A stretch of DNA of 64,000 bases. Origin: Anaerocolumna xylanovorans DSM 12503 (GTDB lineage Bacteria > Bacillota > Clostridia > Lachnospirales > Lachnospiraceae). The stretch's first letter is position 1. Each line of letters starts with the position of its first letter. The notes below the pieces were generated by a model. The model was not told where the DNA came from. It saw only the letters and a list, made by a program, of their open reading frames with translations, and searched no databases. Positions 17,652-25,454 of this stretch are shown here, piece after piece. Where the stretch lies: NCBI RefSeq assembly GCF_900143645.1, contig NZ_FRFD01000006.1, positions 1 through 64,000 on the forward strand. Direction: 5' to 3'. Made by a program: the position numbers and the translations under genes.

Positions 17652-18746
17652 TTATACTACATAATTAAGTTTTTTATCTATGTCAAATGTTAAAATTTTC
17701 TTATATTTTTTATATAATTTAAACTTTTCTTGCTCTAACAGACATAATATTTGACATGGTTTATTTATATCCGAATTTACTTTTAGATTATTCATAAGGC
17801 ATCCTTTAGCCGTACAAATATCGTAGATATTACATATTTGGCATTTTTCATTCTCAATTGAATGTATATTTTTTAGTATAATTATTTTATCAATCTGCAA
17901 GCCCTCATTAATATTCCCTAATGAATACTGCGGTTCTAAATTTGCAGCACAGGCATAAATACTACCATCTGTGCGAATATAACAACTAATAAGCCCGGCA
18001 CCGCATATATAACAGGTATTTAATTTTTTATTAAAATTTTGCATATCAATAAGGGTTCCCCATAAAAAGGGCGATTTTTGGTTGACTTTTCCTTCAAAGA
18101 GAGTCATAATTTGCTCCATATTTTCGGAGATTTGCTCTAATTCGTATTCGTTCCAATTACAAGAAAGGTCAATTGCTGAATCTATAATATGCATTCCTAA
18201 CTCATTCACAAGATATTTACAAGAATCATAATATGACTGATAGTTATTTTTGGTAATAACATGGGTTGCCTGTATCATATTACCGCTTTCTTTTTCATAT
18301 TTCTTAAAAAATGGTATATTACTCATCAGTACTGAAAAACTTCCCTTCCCGTTAGCTAATATTCTGTTTTTATCATGAATTGGTTCGGTGCCATCAATAC
18401 TTAATTTTATACGAACGTTATTGTGAACTAACCAATCATATATTTCATTATTCATTACTGTGCCATTGGTAGTAATTGAAAATATTATATCAAAATCATT
18501 TAGTTGCCTTTTTTCGTTTATATAATTTTCTATTTTTTTTAACAACTCAAAAGATAATAATGCCTCTCCTCCAACAAAATCAAACCATAGTTTTGATTCT
18601 TTATGAAGAGCTGCCTTATAAAAAGCAAAATCAATGCATTTATATGCTAGCTCCTCAGACATTACTGTTCCATTTTTCTTCTCTAAATAGCAGTATTTAC
18701 AGTTAAGATTACAAATTTGGTTAACCTCCATTGTTACTGTATACAT
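17652..18746 (-). CDS. Radical SAM/SPASM peptide maturase D
   Basis: A 364-residue enzyme. The start MYTVTMEV at 18746 is preferred because GGAGGGG lies just before it; the reading frame extends to 18821 without a site. It has C12, C16 and C19 (CNLNCKYCYL), GGEAL (Pro replaced by Ala), and SPASM cysteines in CYICGAGL, SIYACAA, CQICNIYDIC, KGCLMNN and two last Cys. It is a paralog of maturase B in length, motif order and sequence. The gene lies downstream of precursor 2 on the same strand, separated from it by a terminator. Confidence 0.93.
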   Translation of the reverse strand: MYTVTMEVNQICNLNCKYCYLEKKNGTVMSEELAYKCIDFAFYKAALHKESKLWFDFVGGEALLSFELLKKIENYINEKRQLNDFDIIFSITTNGTVMNNEIYDWLVHNNVRIKLSIDGTEPIHDKNRILANGKGSFSVLMSNIPFFKKYEKESGNMIQATHVITKNNYQSYYDSCKYLVNELGMHIIDSAIDLSCNWNEYELEQISENMEQIMTLFEGKVNQKSPFLWGTLIDMQNFNKKLNTCYICGAGLISCYIRTDGSIYACAANLEPQYSLGNINEGLQIDKIIILKNIHSIENEKCQICNIYDICTAKGCLMNNLKVNSDINKPCQILCLLEQEKFKLYKKYKKILTFDIDKKLNYVV

Positions 18747-18817
18747 AACACCCCTCCAAAGTAATATTATCATGATCAGAATTATAGGCAAAGCGGATAG
18801 TTTTATTTTAACTGAGT

Positions 18818-18856
18818 ACAAAAAATAAAGTCACCGGTAATAATAATACCAGCAAC
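18818..18856 (-). terminator. Terminator/attenuator after precursor 2
   Basis: On the minus strand GTTGCTGGTA pairs with TACCGGTGAC (ten pairs, three wobble; 18856 to 18830), followed by TTTATTTTTTG. As with precursor 1, a terminator separates the peptide from its maturase, allowing excess precursor mRNA with partial read-through. Confidence 0.75.
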
Positions 18857-18878
18857 CTTATTTATACTTCTTGATGTT

Positions 18879-19034
18879 TCATTCTCCGGATGAAATATAT
18901 GTTCCTGGAAATGGCCATGGGCAATCGCTTAGGCACATCTGTGTACGAGTTGTGCAACCGCTGTATGCCCTGATTTCCTCCTCAGTCATCATTACCTCTT
19001 CTGATTCTTGCTCACAATTCATTTTTGTATCCAT
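18879..19034 (-). CDS. Cys-rich RiPP precursor peptide 2
   Basis: A 51-residue peptide starting at 19034, with AAGGAGG six bases before the ATG. The open frame extends further upstream, but that part holds the ribosome binding site. The leader (to about residue 25) is acidic (EQESEEV, MTEEEI). The core holds C27, C34 and C38 as C-x6-C-x2-D-C followed by PWPFP, and ends ISSGE. An extra Cys, C7, lies in the leader. The spacing, the Asp before the last Cys and the aromatic/Pro patch after it match precursor 1, though the rest differs. It sits between a LytTR regulator gene and maturase D on the same strand. The product could be an antimicrobial or a signal. Confidence 0.85.
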   Translation of the reverse strand: MDTKMNCEQESEEVMMTEEEIRAYSGCTTRTQMCLSDCPWPFPGTYISSGE

Positions 19035-19145
19035 AATCCCCCTCCTTCCTGCTGGTAAAACCAGTATAAATATTACATTATATTCAAACAACATTTTTTG
19101 CTTAAATAGCACAACTTTTTGATTGGATTGACATAGGTAGAGCTA

Positions 19146-19865
19146 TCATACACTTTCTCCTAGAAATTCTGCTATTTTTTTAATTAATTGCTTTCTTTTA
19201 TATTTACTAACTGAGACAATATGGCCGGTAGTCAAAATTGCAGAGCTGTCTGTAAGTTTGTCTATATAGTCTAAATTTAACAAGTAGCTGTTATGGCATC
19301 TATAAAATCTTTGATTTACTAATATATTTTCAAAATCATACATTTTTTTATAACAATATATTTTTTCCTTCGTCGTATGAATAAGAATATTTTTATTTAT
19401 TGTTTCAATAAAGATTATGTCCGATATTTGGATTGTGAAGATGCCATCTTTATTTTTGATTACAAGTTTTTCTTCCTTGTTTGTTAATTTTCTATGATAA
19501 ATATTACTTAGGATAGTTTCAAGCTTTTTGTAAAAAACAGGTTTTTTGAGAAAATCAGTTGCCTCTACATCATATCCGCTTTGGATATTAGGTAAAGTAA
19601 AATATGCAGTACAAAAAATTAAACTTACCTGATTGTCTATTTCTCTTATTTTTTTGGCAACTTCTAGCCCATTCATTTCCGGCATTTCAAAATCTAAAAA
19701 GATAATATCATACTTTTTTTTATGATAAAACATTAGCAAATATTCCCCGCTGCAGTAGCTTTGAATTTTTACCTCGACATGATTTTCTTGCCCATAGCGC
19801 ATAATATATTTTTCCATATTTTTATTGTATTCTTTTATATCATCGCAAATTGCGATTTTTAGCAT
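19146..19865 (-). CDS. LytTR-family response regulator (second, orphan)
   Basis: A regulator of 239 residues if it starts at the ATG at 19865, nine bases after AAGGAG; in-frame ATGs at 19871-19874 are too close to the site. It has a receiver domain (D58 in FLDFEMPEMNG) and a LytTR domain (FYRCHNSYLLNLDYIDKL). It is similar in layout to the regulator at 16819 but has no kinase beside it. It is the first gene of the minus-strand unit regulator - precursor 2 - maturase D - regulator - kinase. It may be cross-phosphorylated by the AgrC-like kinase. Confidence 0.9.
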   Translation of the reverse strand: MLKIAICDDIKEYNKNMEKYIMRYGQENHVEVKIQSYCSGEYLLMFYHKKKYDIIFLDFEMPEMNGLEVAKKIREIDNQVSLIFCTAYFTLPNIQSGYDVEATDFLKKPVFYKKLETILSNIYHRKLTNKEEKLVIKNKDGIFTIQISDIIFIETINKNILIHTTKEKIYCYKKMYDFENILVNQRFYRCHNSYLLNLDYIDKLTDSSAILTTGHIVSVSKYKRKQLIKKIAEFLGESV

Positions 19866-20302
19866 AGACATCATCTCCTTATGTATTTTTCAAAATATCA
19901 ACAGATTTAGCATGTTAAAGGTTTGCATCAATTCTGCTATGACTTCTGGTTATCATCTCACTCACAACATTACAGTCTGATTAGAAAAATATCTATAAAT
20001 TATGAACAAAATGTCAATTTCTTTACCTAATTGGAATTTTATAAAAATACTGTTGCAGCACCACTGTTATTGTAACAATTGAATATATATTAATAGAAAG
20101 GTTTGTAATACATTACATACTTAATACAGCCTGAGTAAACTTGCATATTTCGACTGGGCATTATATAATGGAAATGCACACAAATGAATATTTTTCCTTG
20201 CAAAGTATTGCATTTGACAGATTATGACCGAAAGCAGGAATGCTGTCAATATAGAGCGAGTATCCGATTGCTTAAGCGTATTTGAGGAAAGAGGGAGGAC
20301 TA
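19866..20302. promoter_or_regulatory. Divergent intergenic region with candidate promoter
   Basis: No gene is visible. On the minus strand TTGACA (20017-20012) followed 16 bases later by TAGATA is a plausible promoter for the regulator/precursor 2 operon. On the plus side TTGACAG (20214-20220) and CTGTCAA (20243-20249) form an inverted repeat upstream of the c-di-GMP gene, possibly an operator. Neither is proven. Confidence 0.35.
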
Positions 20303-23008
20303 ATGGAGTTTAGGATCAAAGTGTTTACTAGAAAAATAGTCTGTTGTTTATTTTGCATAGTCTTTGCAGGCGCGGTGTTTCAATATCCTGCCTATGCCGC
20401 TGATTCTTCCAAGGTAGTCTATCAGGTTGACGAAGATTATCCTCCCCTTACATATACGAATGGAAATTATATCTATGGATTTGACCCGGACTTGACCAAT
20501 TTGATATTTAATACCGCTGATTATAAGGTAGAACATTCTTATGATAAGTGGGAGCTTGTCTATAAAAGATTAGTGGAAGGTGAAATTGATACGGCAGGTA
20601 TTATTGCCGTAACAGAGGCGAGAAAGAAGGAGGTATTATATACCGATAATATATTTAATTCCTCCATTTCTGTTTATACCCGCGCAGGCTACCGGGATAT
20701 TTCTCTGAAAGATTTGAAGACACTTAAAGTTGGAGTTGGCAAAGGTTATTATTCAGAGGGAGTCCTTAAGGAGAAAGTGGGCAGCACTAACTATGGTGCA
20801 TATGAGGACTTATCTGAAGCAATTACAGATTTGGAAAGCGGTAAGCTTGATGCAATTTTTGAGAACGAACAGTTAATCGATACCTTGTTGATTAGCTTAA
20901 AGATGAAAGGTTCTATTGTCAGTAAGCTGGAGCATCTCTACCCCCGTGAGTATGCATACGCAGTTAGTAAGAACAGGCCTGACCTTGTGGAATACATGAA
21001 TAAAAGAATAAGGCAGCTGAAGAGGAGCGGCGTATTCGAAGCTGTATATACAAAATATTATTATACCCATTCGGACTATTATAAAAGAAACCTTCTTATA
21101 AAAATTATCGTAATTGTTGCTGTTGCTGTTACAACAGTAACTGCACTTATTCTTTTGCTTCGGTTTTATATAACGCTGCTGAAAAAGAGATTAGCTGTAA
21201 ATTATAATAAGCTGTCCATTGCAAACGATGAATTAACGGCTACCCATGAGGAACTGCAGGCCCAATTCGAAGAAATCCAGGCTCAATATGAGGAAATTGA
21301 AGCGAGCAAGATAGCTTTGGAAAAAAGTGAAGAGAGATACCGGTTGGTTGCCGAGGGAGCGAATGATGGGCTCTGGGACTGGGATTTGACAACAGATACG
21401 GTCTTTTTATCGGAAAAATGGGCTAAAAGGATGGGATATCAAGAACCTGATATACATGACTTTTTATCAAAGTGGGCACAGGATATCCTGAAAGAAGATC
21501 AGGATAAGATAAGAGAATATTACCAGACCTGCGAACAGGAAAATAGTCAGAACTTTGATGTAGAGTATCGGTTGTTAACCAATCAGAACCAATTGATTTG
21601 GATTTTACTCAAAGCGAAGGTGTTACGGGATGCAGAAGGAAAGGCCATAAGAATGGCAGGGTCGATTACGGATATTACTGATACAAAGGAGCACGAAGAA
21701 AAAATATTCCGGCTGGCCTATTATGACTTTTTAACGAATATCCCCAACAGGATTATGCTAAATGATAAGCTCGAGCGTATTTTAAAAGAGCGGAATCAAA
21801 ATGTCTATACCGCTTTGTACTATATTGACCTTGATAATTTCAAGCATATTAATGATACACTGGGTCATGATTACGGAGATGTATTGTTAAAGCTGGTTGC
21901 AAAAGAACTGGAAACGTTAAGGGTGAATGATTATTCTGTTTACCGGGCTGGCGGAGACGAATTTGTCGCTCTGATTGAAAATATTACAGCCAGAGACGAG
22001 ATTGTTCTATGGGCTGACAGGATTCACAGCCTGATCTGCCATCATTGGATGCTTGGGGACTGTGAGGTCTATGTGTCGGCAAGCATAGGGGTTACGGTTA
22101 TACCGGATGATGGACAGGAATATCAAAAGATATTAAGGAATGCAGATACCGCTATGTATACTGCGAAAGAAGCCGGAAGGAGTAATTATAAATTCTTCAG
22201 CGAAGAGATGTTAAGTGAGGTCACCATAAGAACAGAAATGGAGGCGGACTTAAGGAAAGCACTGGAGCGAGGCGAATTTCGTCTATATTATCAGCCGTGT
22301 ATCAGAATGTCGGATGGAAAGGTTATCGGCATGGAGGCCTTGATTCGATGGTTCCATCAAAAGAAAGGCTTAATATCTCCGGCAGAATTTATACCGATAG
22401 CAGAGGAAACCGGGCTGATTAAGCAAATTGGCCGGTGGGTTTTAGAAGAAGCCTGCCGCCAGAGCAGAACATGGCAGGAACAGGGCCCTTATGGAATCCC
22501 TATTGCAGTAAATGTATCAAAAATACAATTAGAGGACGAGGATTTTGTCACCGATTTAGCAAGTCTTCTCGAAGTTGCGGGAATTGATCCCCGCTATCTG
22601 CAAATAGAGATAACCGAAAGCTGTATTATAAAATCAATAGAAGTAAGTGTTGAAAAATTAAGAGAAATCAGAAAAATGGGGATACATATTTTACTGGATG
22701 ATTTCGGGACAGGATATTCTTCTCTGTATTACCTGCAGAACCTGCCTATTGATGTGGTCAAAATCGATAAAAGCTTTGTTGACTCAATTGCCGTAAAAGC
22801 CCGTAATACCTTGATTATTGATGATATAATCTCTATTGCTCATAAATCAGAGATGACTGTAATTGCAGAAGGTGTTGAGACAGAAGACCAATTCAATTAC
22901 TTAATGGACGAAGATTGTGATGCAATGCAGGGATATTACCGCTGCAAACCCCTTCCAAGAGAAGAGGTTGAAAAATGGATCAGTCATTATTTAAAGGGAA
23001 ATTTATAA
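20303..23008 (+). CDS. Sensor with SBP3, PAS, GGDEF and EAL domains
   Basis: About 901 residues. Domains in order: signal peptide; periplasmic solute-binding domain of family 3 (about 35-260); TM (about 265-290); coiled coil with a QAQ(F/Y)EEI repeat; PAS (about 340-460); GGDEF with intact AGGDEF; and EAL with intact MEALIRW, DDFGTGYSS and EGVET. It should sense a small ligand outside the cell and make and/or break cyclic di-GMP inside. Both catalytic motifs look active. The ATG at 20303 has GGGAGG before it; a TTG at 20282 is less likely. It faces away from the peptide island and no direct link is evident. Confidence 0.93.
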   Translation: MEFRIKVFTRKIVCCLFCIVFAGAVFQYPAYAADSSKVVYQVDEDYPPLTYTNGNYIYGFDPDLTNLIFNTADYKVEHSYDKWELVYKRLVEGEIDTAGIIAVTEARKKEVLYTDNIFNSSISVYTRAGYRDISLKDLKTLKVGVGKGYYSEGVLKEKVGSTNYGAYEDLSEAITDLESGKLDAIFENEQLIDTLLISLKMKGSIVSKLEHLYPREYAYAVSKNRPDLVEYMNKRIRQLKRSGVFEAVYTKYYYTHSDYYKRNLLIKIIVIVAVAVTTVTALILLLRFYITLLKKRLAVNYNKLSIANDELTATHEELQAQFEEIQAQYEEIEASKIALEKSEERYRLVAEGANDGLWDWDLTTDTVFLSEKWAKRMGYQEPDIHDFLSKWAQDILKEDQDKIREYYQTCEQENSQNFDVEYRLLTNQNQLIWILLKAKVLRDAEGKAIRMAGSITDITDTKEHEEKIFRLAYYDFLTNIPNRIMLNDKLERILKERNQNVYTALYYIDLDNFKHINDTLGHDYGDVLLKLVAKELETLRVNDYSVYRAGGDEFVALIENITARDEIVLWADRIHSLICHHWMLGDCEVYVSASIGVTVIPDDGQEYQKILRNADTAMYTAKEAGRSNYKFFSEEMLSEVTIRTEMEADLRKALERGEFRLYYQPCIRMSDGKVIGMEALIRWFHQKKGLISPAEFIPIAEETGLIKQIGRWVLEEACRQSRTWQEQGPYGIPIAVNVSKIQLEDEDFVTDLASLLEVAGIDPRYLQIEITESCIIKSIEVSVEKLREIRKMGIHILLDDFGTGYSSLYYLQNLPIDVVKIDKSFVDSIAVKARNTLIIDDIISIAHKSEMTVIAEGVETEDQFNYLMDEDCDAMQGYYRCKPLPREEVEKWISHYLKGNL

Positions 23009-23044
23009 CATGACATACAGGTGTCTTATTTTATTTGATATAAT

Positions 23045-23147
23045 GTGAAAAATAAAAAGCATTTTTCACTTTCTATTTGGGCAGTTTCGCAAGTAAACTT
23101 GCGAAATGCACGGGTGTTAGTGTGAAAAATAAAAGGAATTTTTCACA
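23045..23147. repeat. Cluster of short palindromes (repeat element copy 1)
   Basis: Three hairpins in a row: GTGAAAAAT/ATTTTTCAC (23045-23069), a perfect 22-bp palindrome TTTCGCAAGTAAACTTGCGAAA (23085-23106) and TGTGAAAAAT/ATTTTTCACA (23121-23147). The CGCAAGT/ACTTGCG core recurs at 51701-51722 next to another GAAAAAT hairpin, so this is probably a dispersed genomic repeat. Confidence 0.65.
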
Positions 23148-23211
23148 TTTCTTTTGGTGCAGTACTGCAATGGGTATCAGTATAGTTATAAATGAAAAAG
23201 GAGCGGATAAT

Positions 23212-23862
23212 ATGGATAAGGTGGATTACAAAAAAGCATTTAAAGAGCTGTATCAACCCGAAGCAACCCCGAAAATAATAGATGTTCCCGCCATGAGATT
23301 TATTCAGGTGGATGGACATGGAGATCCCAATGAACCTGGTGGAGAATATCAGGAAGCAGTAGAAATACTTTATGCATTGTCTTATACAATTAAGATGCTC
23401 TTTAAGAAGGAGCAGGCGCCTGCTGGTTATGTTGACTATGTTGTACTGCCGTTAGAAGGACTATGGCAGGTGGAAAATAATGAGGAATTTGACGGAACAC
23501 AAAAAGAGAAGCTTTACTGGACATCAATGATCCGCCAGCCCGACTTTGTAGACGAGGCAGTTTTTAAAATAGCTGTACAGCTGACGAGAAGGAAAAAGCC
23601 TCACCTTACGTTGGAAAAGGCGAGGCTTGTAACTTTTACGGAAGGCTTGTGCGTACAGTGTATGCATATTGGCAGCTTTGATGAGGAACCGGTAACCCTT
23701 GAAAAGATGAAACATTTTACAGAAAATAATAATTTTGTTTTTGATTTGTCGGAGGAAAGGCAGCATCATGAGATATACCTTTCTGACCCGCGAAAGGGCA
23801 GTTCTTCCAATATGAAAACAGTTCTGCGCTATCCGGTGAGAGCCCTGTGTTCCGAAAACTAA
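23212..23862 (+). CDS. GyrI-like small-molecule-binding domain protein
   Basis: A 216-residue protein that is a stand-alone effector-binding (GyrI-like) domain. Typical parts are the early VPAMRFIQVDGHGDPN strand, the LPLEGLW segment and the late QCMHIGSFDEEP strand. Related proteins bind or hydrolyse small cyclic or aromatic compounds; the substrate here is unknown. There is no DNA-binding domain. The ATG at 23212 follows AAAGGAG; the open frame begins earlier, within the palindromic repeat, and that part is not coding. Confidence 0.8.
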   Translation: MDKVDYKKAFKELYQPEATPKIIDVPAMRFIQVDGHGDPNEPGGEYQEAVEILYALSYTIKMLFKKEQAPAGYVDYVVLPLEGLWQVENNEEFDGTQKEKLYWTSMIRQPDFVDEAVFKIAVQLTRRKKPHLTLEKARLVTFTEGLCVQCMHIGSFDEEPVTLEKMKHFTENNNFVFDLSEERQHHEIYLSDPRKGSSSNMKTVLRYPVRALCSEN

Positions 23863-23941
23863 TTTTTTTTGATTACCCTTTTACAGAACCCTGTGTCAGA
23901 CCGCTGTAAATATACTCTGCTTTGCTTTAGCTGATAATAAT

Positions 23942-25324
23942 TTATTTCAAATCAGGTAATTCATTTTGGACAATAACATTGGAAGCCCAGTACAGATTCT
24001 GTATTTCGGAATTGGAGTTATTGCTGAAGGTAAGCTCCGCCCAGCTCATACAGAATACCCATCGGGGCTGCGATAAAAGCTTTGAGGCTGTGGGCAATTT
24101 TGCGCATTCCCCGATGGCAATGGGTTTGCTTCCGGCTATGTTTAAGGCCTGATTGTATTTATAATCGGTAAAGCCGTCCGAGTTGTAAATATCCAGTGCG
24201 AAGATATCCCAGTAGGCAGAACCCGGGTTATAAGTACTCCAGTTATAATCAAGATCCTGCATATCCCATACCCAGATAAGGTTGGTAAGGCCTTTTACGT
24301 TTTGCAGATAATCACGGGTCAAACGGTAAAGAGCTGCGGTTCCGTTGCTGCCTGTGCGGCCAGCCCACCAGAAAATGCTTTGATTCATTTCATGGAAGGG
24401 TCTAAAGAGCACGGTAACGCCATTGTCTTTAAGATACTGGAGGTATACGGCGTATTGGTCTAACCGGGTTTTCCAGGCTTTGTTTAACGTTCCGCCGTCA
24501 GTAATCAGACTGCTCCACTGGCTGTCATTTAAAGTGCTTACAACACCTCCGTCCCAGGAGCCCGGTTCTGACTGGGTGGGCGGAACAACATGCATCATTA
24601 GCTGAACCATGGAACCTTTATCCCACTGCTTTTTACATTCATATATCATAGTCCAGCGGTTGGCAACATCATCAGAGGAAAATAAGAAATCTCCGCTCCA
24701 TAGGCCGGGATATTGCCCGGTTATGCTATAAGCCTTTTCCGTTTGTACATCAGGGTCGGAATTGGGTTCCCTGTTATGGATACCGATTACCGTTTTACTT
24801 CCGCTGATGCTGTAAAGGTAGTCTAACACACCGGTGCCTGCCGCGCTGTAAATCTCAAATTCATAAAGAGAGAACCCATAGGATGTTGCCCGCTTTATTA
24901 AGTAGACCTTTACATACCGTGCGGTGGTTGCGGAAAAGCTGATGGAATTGCTTCCGCCAGTTCCGTTGTAATTGGAATAGACAGTGGTCCAGGCGGAGTT
25001 GTCAAGAGAAGTCTGAATCTGGAACTGGGAGGCATAGGCAGATTCCCAGGCCAGCCGCACACTTGATACCGTATAATTCTTACCTAAGTCGACAATAATG
25101 TACTGGTTATCCGCATAAGCAGAAGACCAGCGGGTGTTACCGTTGGCATCTACAGCATAGGAACCTGGATAGCTTGAGGATTCTGTGGAAGATACGATAA
25201 CGGTCTTTTGATAGGCCAGATTTTCACCGGCAGCACGGGTTTCTTTCGGAATAAGCAACCCGGATACCAGCAGTACAAAAGACAGTAAAACACTAAATAT
25301 TCTGTAAGTAACTTTGCGCTTCAT
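23942..25324 (-). CDS. Secreted GH26 beta-mannanase with N-terminal CBM
   Basis: 460 residues from the ATG at 25324 (GAAGGAGG before it). Signal peptide at about 1-31; F5/8 type C (CBM32-like) domain at about 34-160; GH26 catalytic domain at about 170-460. The acid/base E312 lies in RPFHEMNQ and the nucleophile E406 in IAIGECAK, both typical of GH26 endo-1,4-beta-mannanases. The enzyme is secreted and cuts mannan or glucomannan. It lies beside and co-oriented with the YesM-like kinase gene and across from the GH5 mannanase, so it belongs to the mannan locus. A weak match to the AAAATTGCAT element lies upstream at 25423-25432. Confidence 0.92.
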   Translation of the reverse strand: MKRKVTYRIFSVLLSFVLLVSGLLIPKETRAAGENLAYQKTVIVSSTESSSYPGSYAVDANGNTRWSSAYADNQYIIVDLGKNYTVSSVRLAWESAYASQFQIQTSLDNSAWTTVYSNYNGTGGSNSISFSATTARYVKVYLIKRATSYGFSLYEFEIYSAAGTGVLDYLYSISGSKTVIGIHNREPNSDPDVQTEKAYSITGQYPGLWSGDFLFSSDDVANRWTMIYECKKQWDKGSMVQLMMHVVPPTQSEPGSWDGGVVSTLNDSQWSSLITDGGTLNKAWKTRLDQYAVYLQYLKDNGVTVLFRPFHEMNQSIFWWAGRTGSNGTAALYRLTRDYLQNVKGLTNLIWVWDMQDLDYNWSTYNPGSAYWDIFALDIYNSDGFTDYKYNQALNIAGSKPIAIGECAKLPTASKLLSQPRWVFCMSWAELTFSNNSNSEIQNLYWASNVIVQNELPDLK

Positions 25325-25454
25325 AAAGCACCTCCTTCTCATTTTTCATAATAGCATAGGGGGAGAGTTAAAAATATTGCATGTTTTTGGATTTATATAC
25401 ATATTTTCACTACTGCGTTAAGATGCAATTTTAGGGGTTTATAAAATAATTATG

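Noticed and set aside
19035..19112. Upstream extension of precursor 2 reading frame
   Set aside because: The extension contains the AAGGAGG site used by the ATG at 19034 and has no site of its own.
18871..19122. Plus-strand open frame opposite precursor 2
   Set aside because: No ribosome binding site and no domain; the minus-strand peptide has an ideal site and the conserved Cys pattern.
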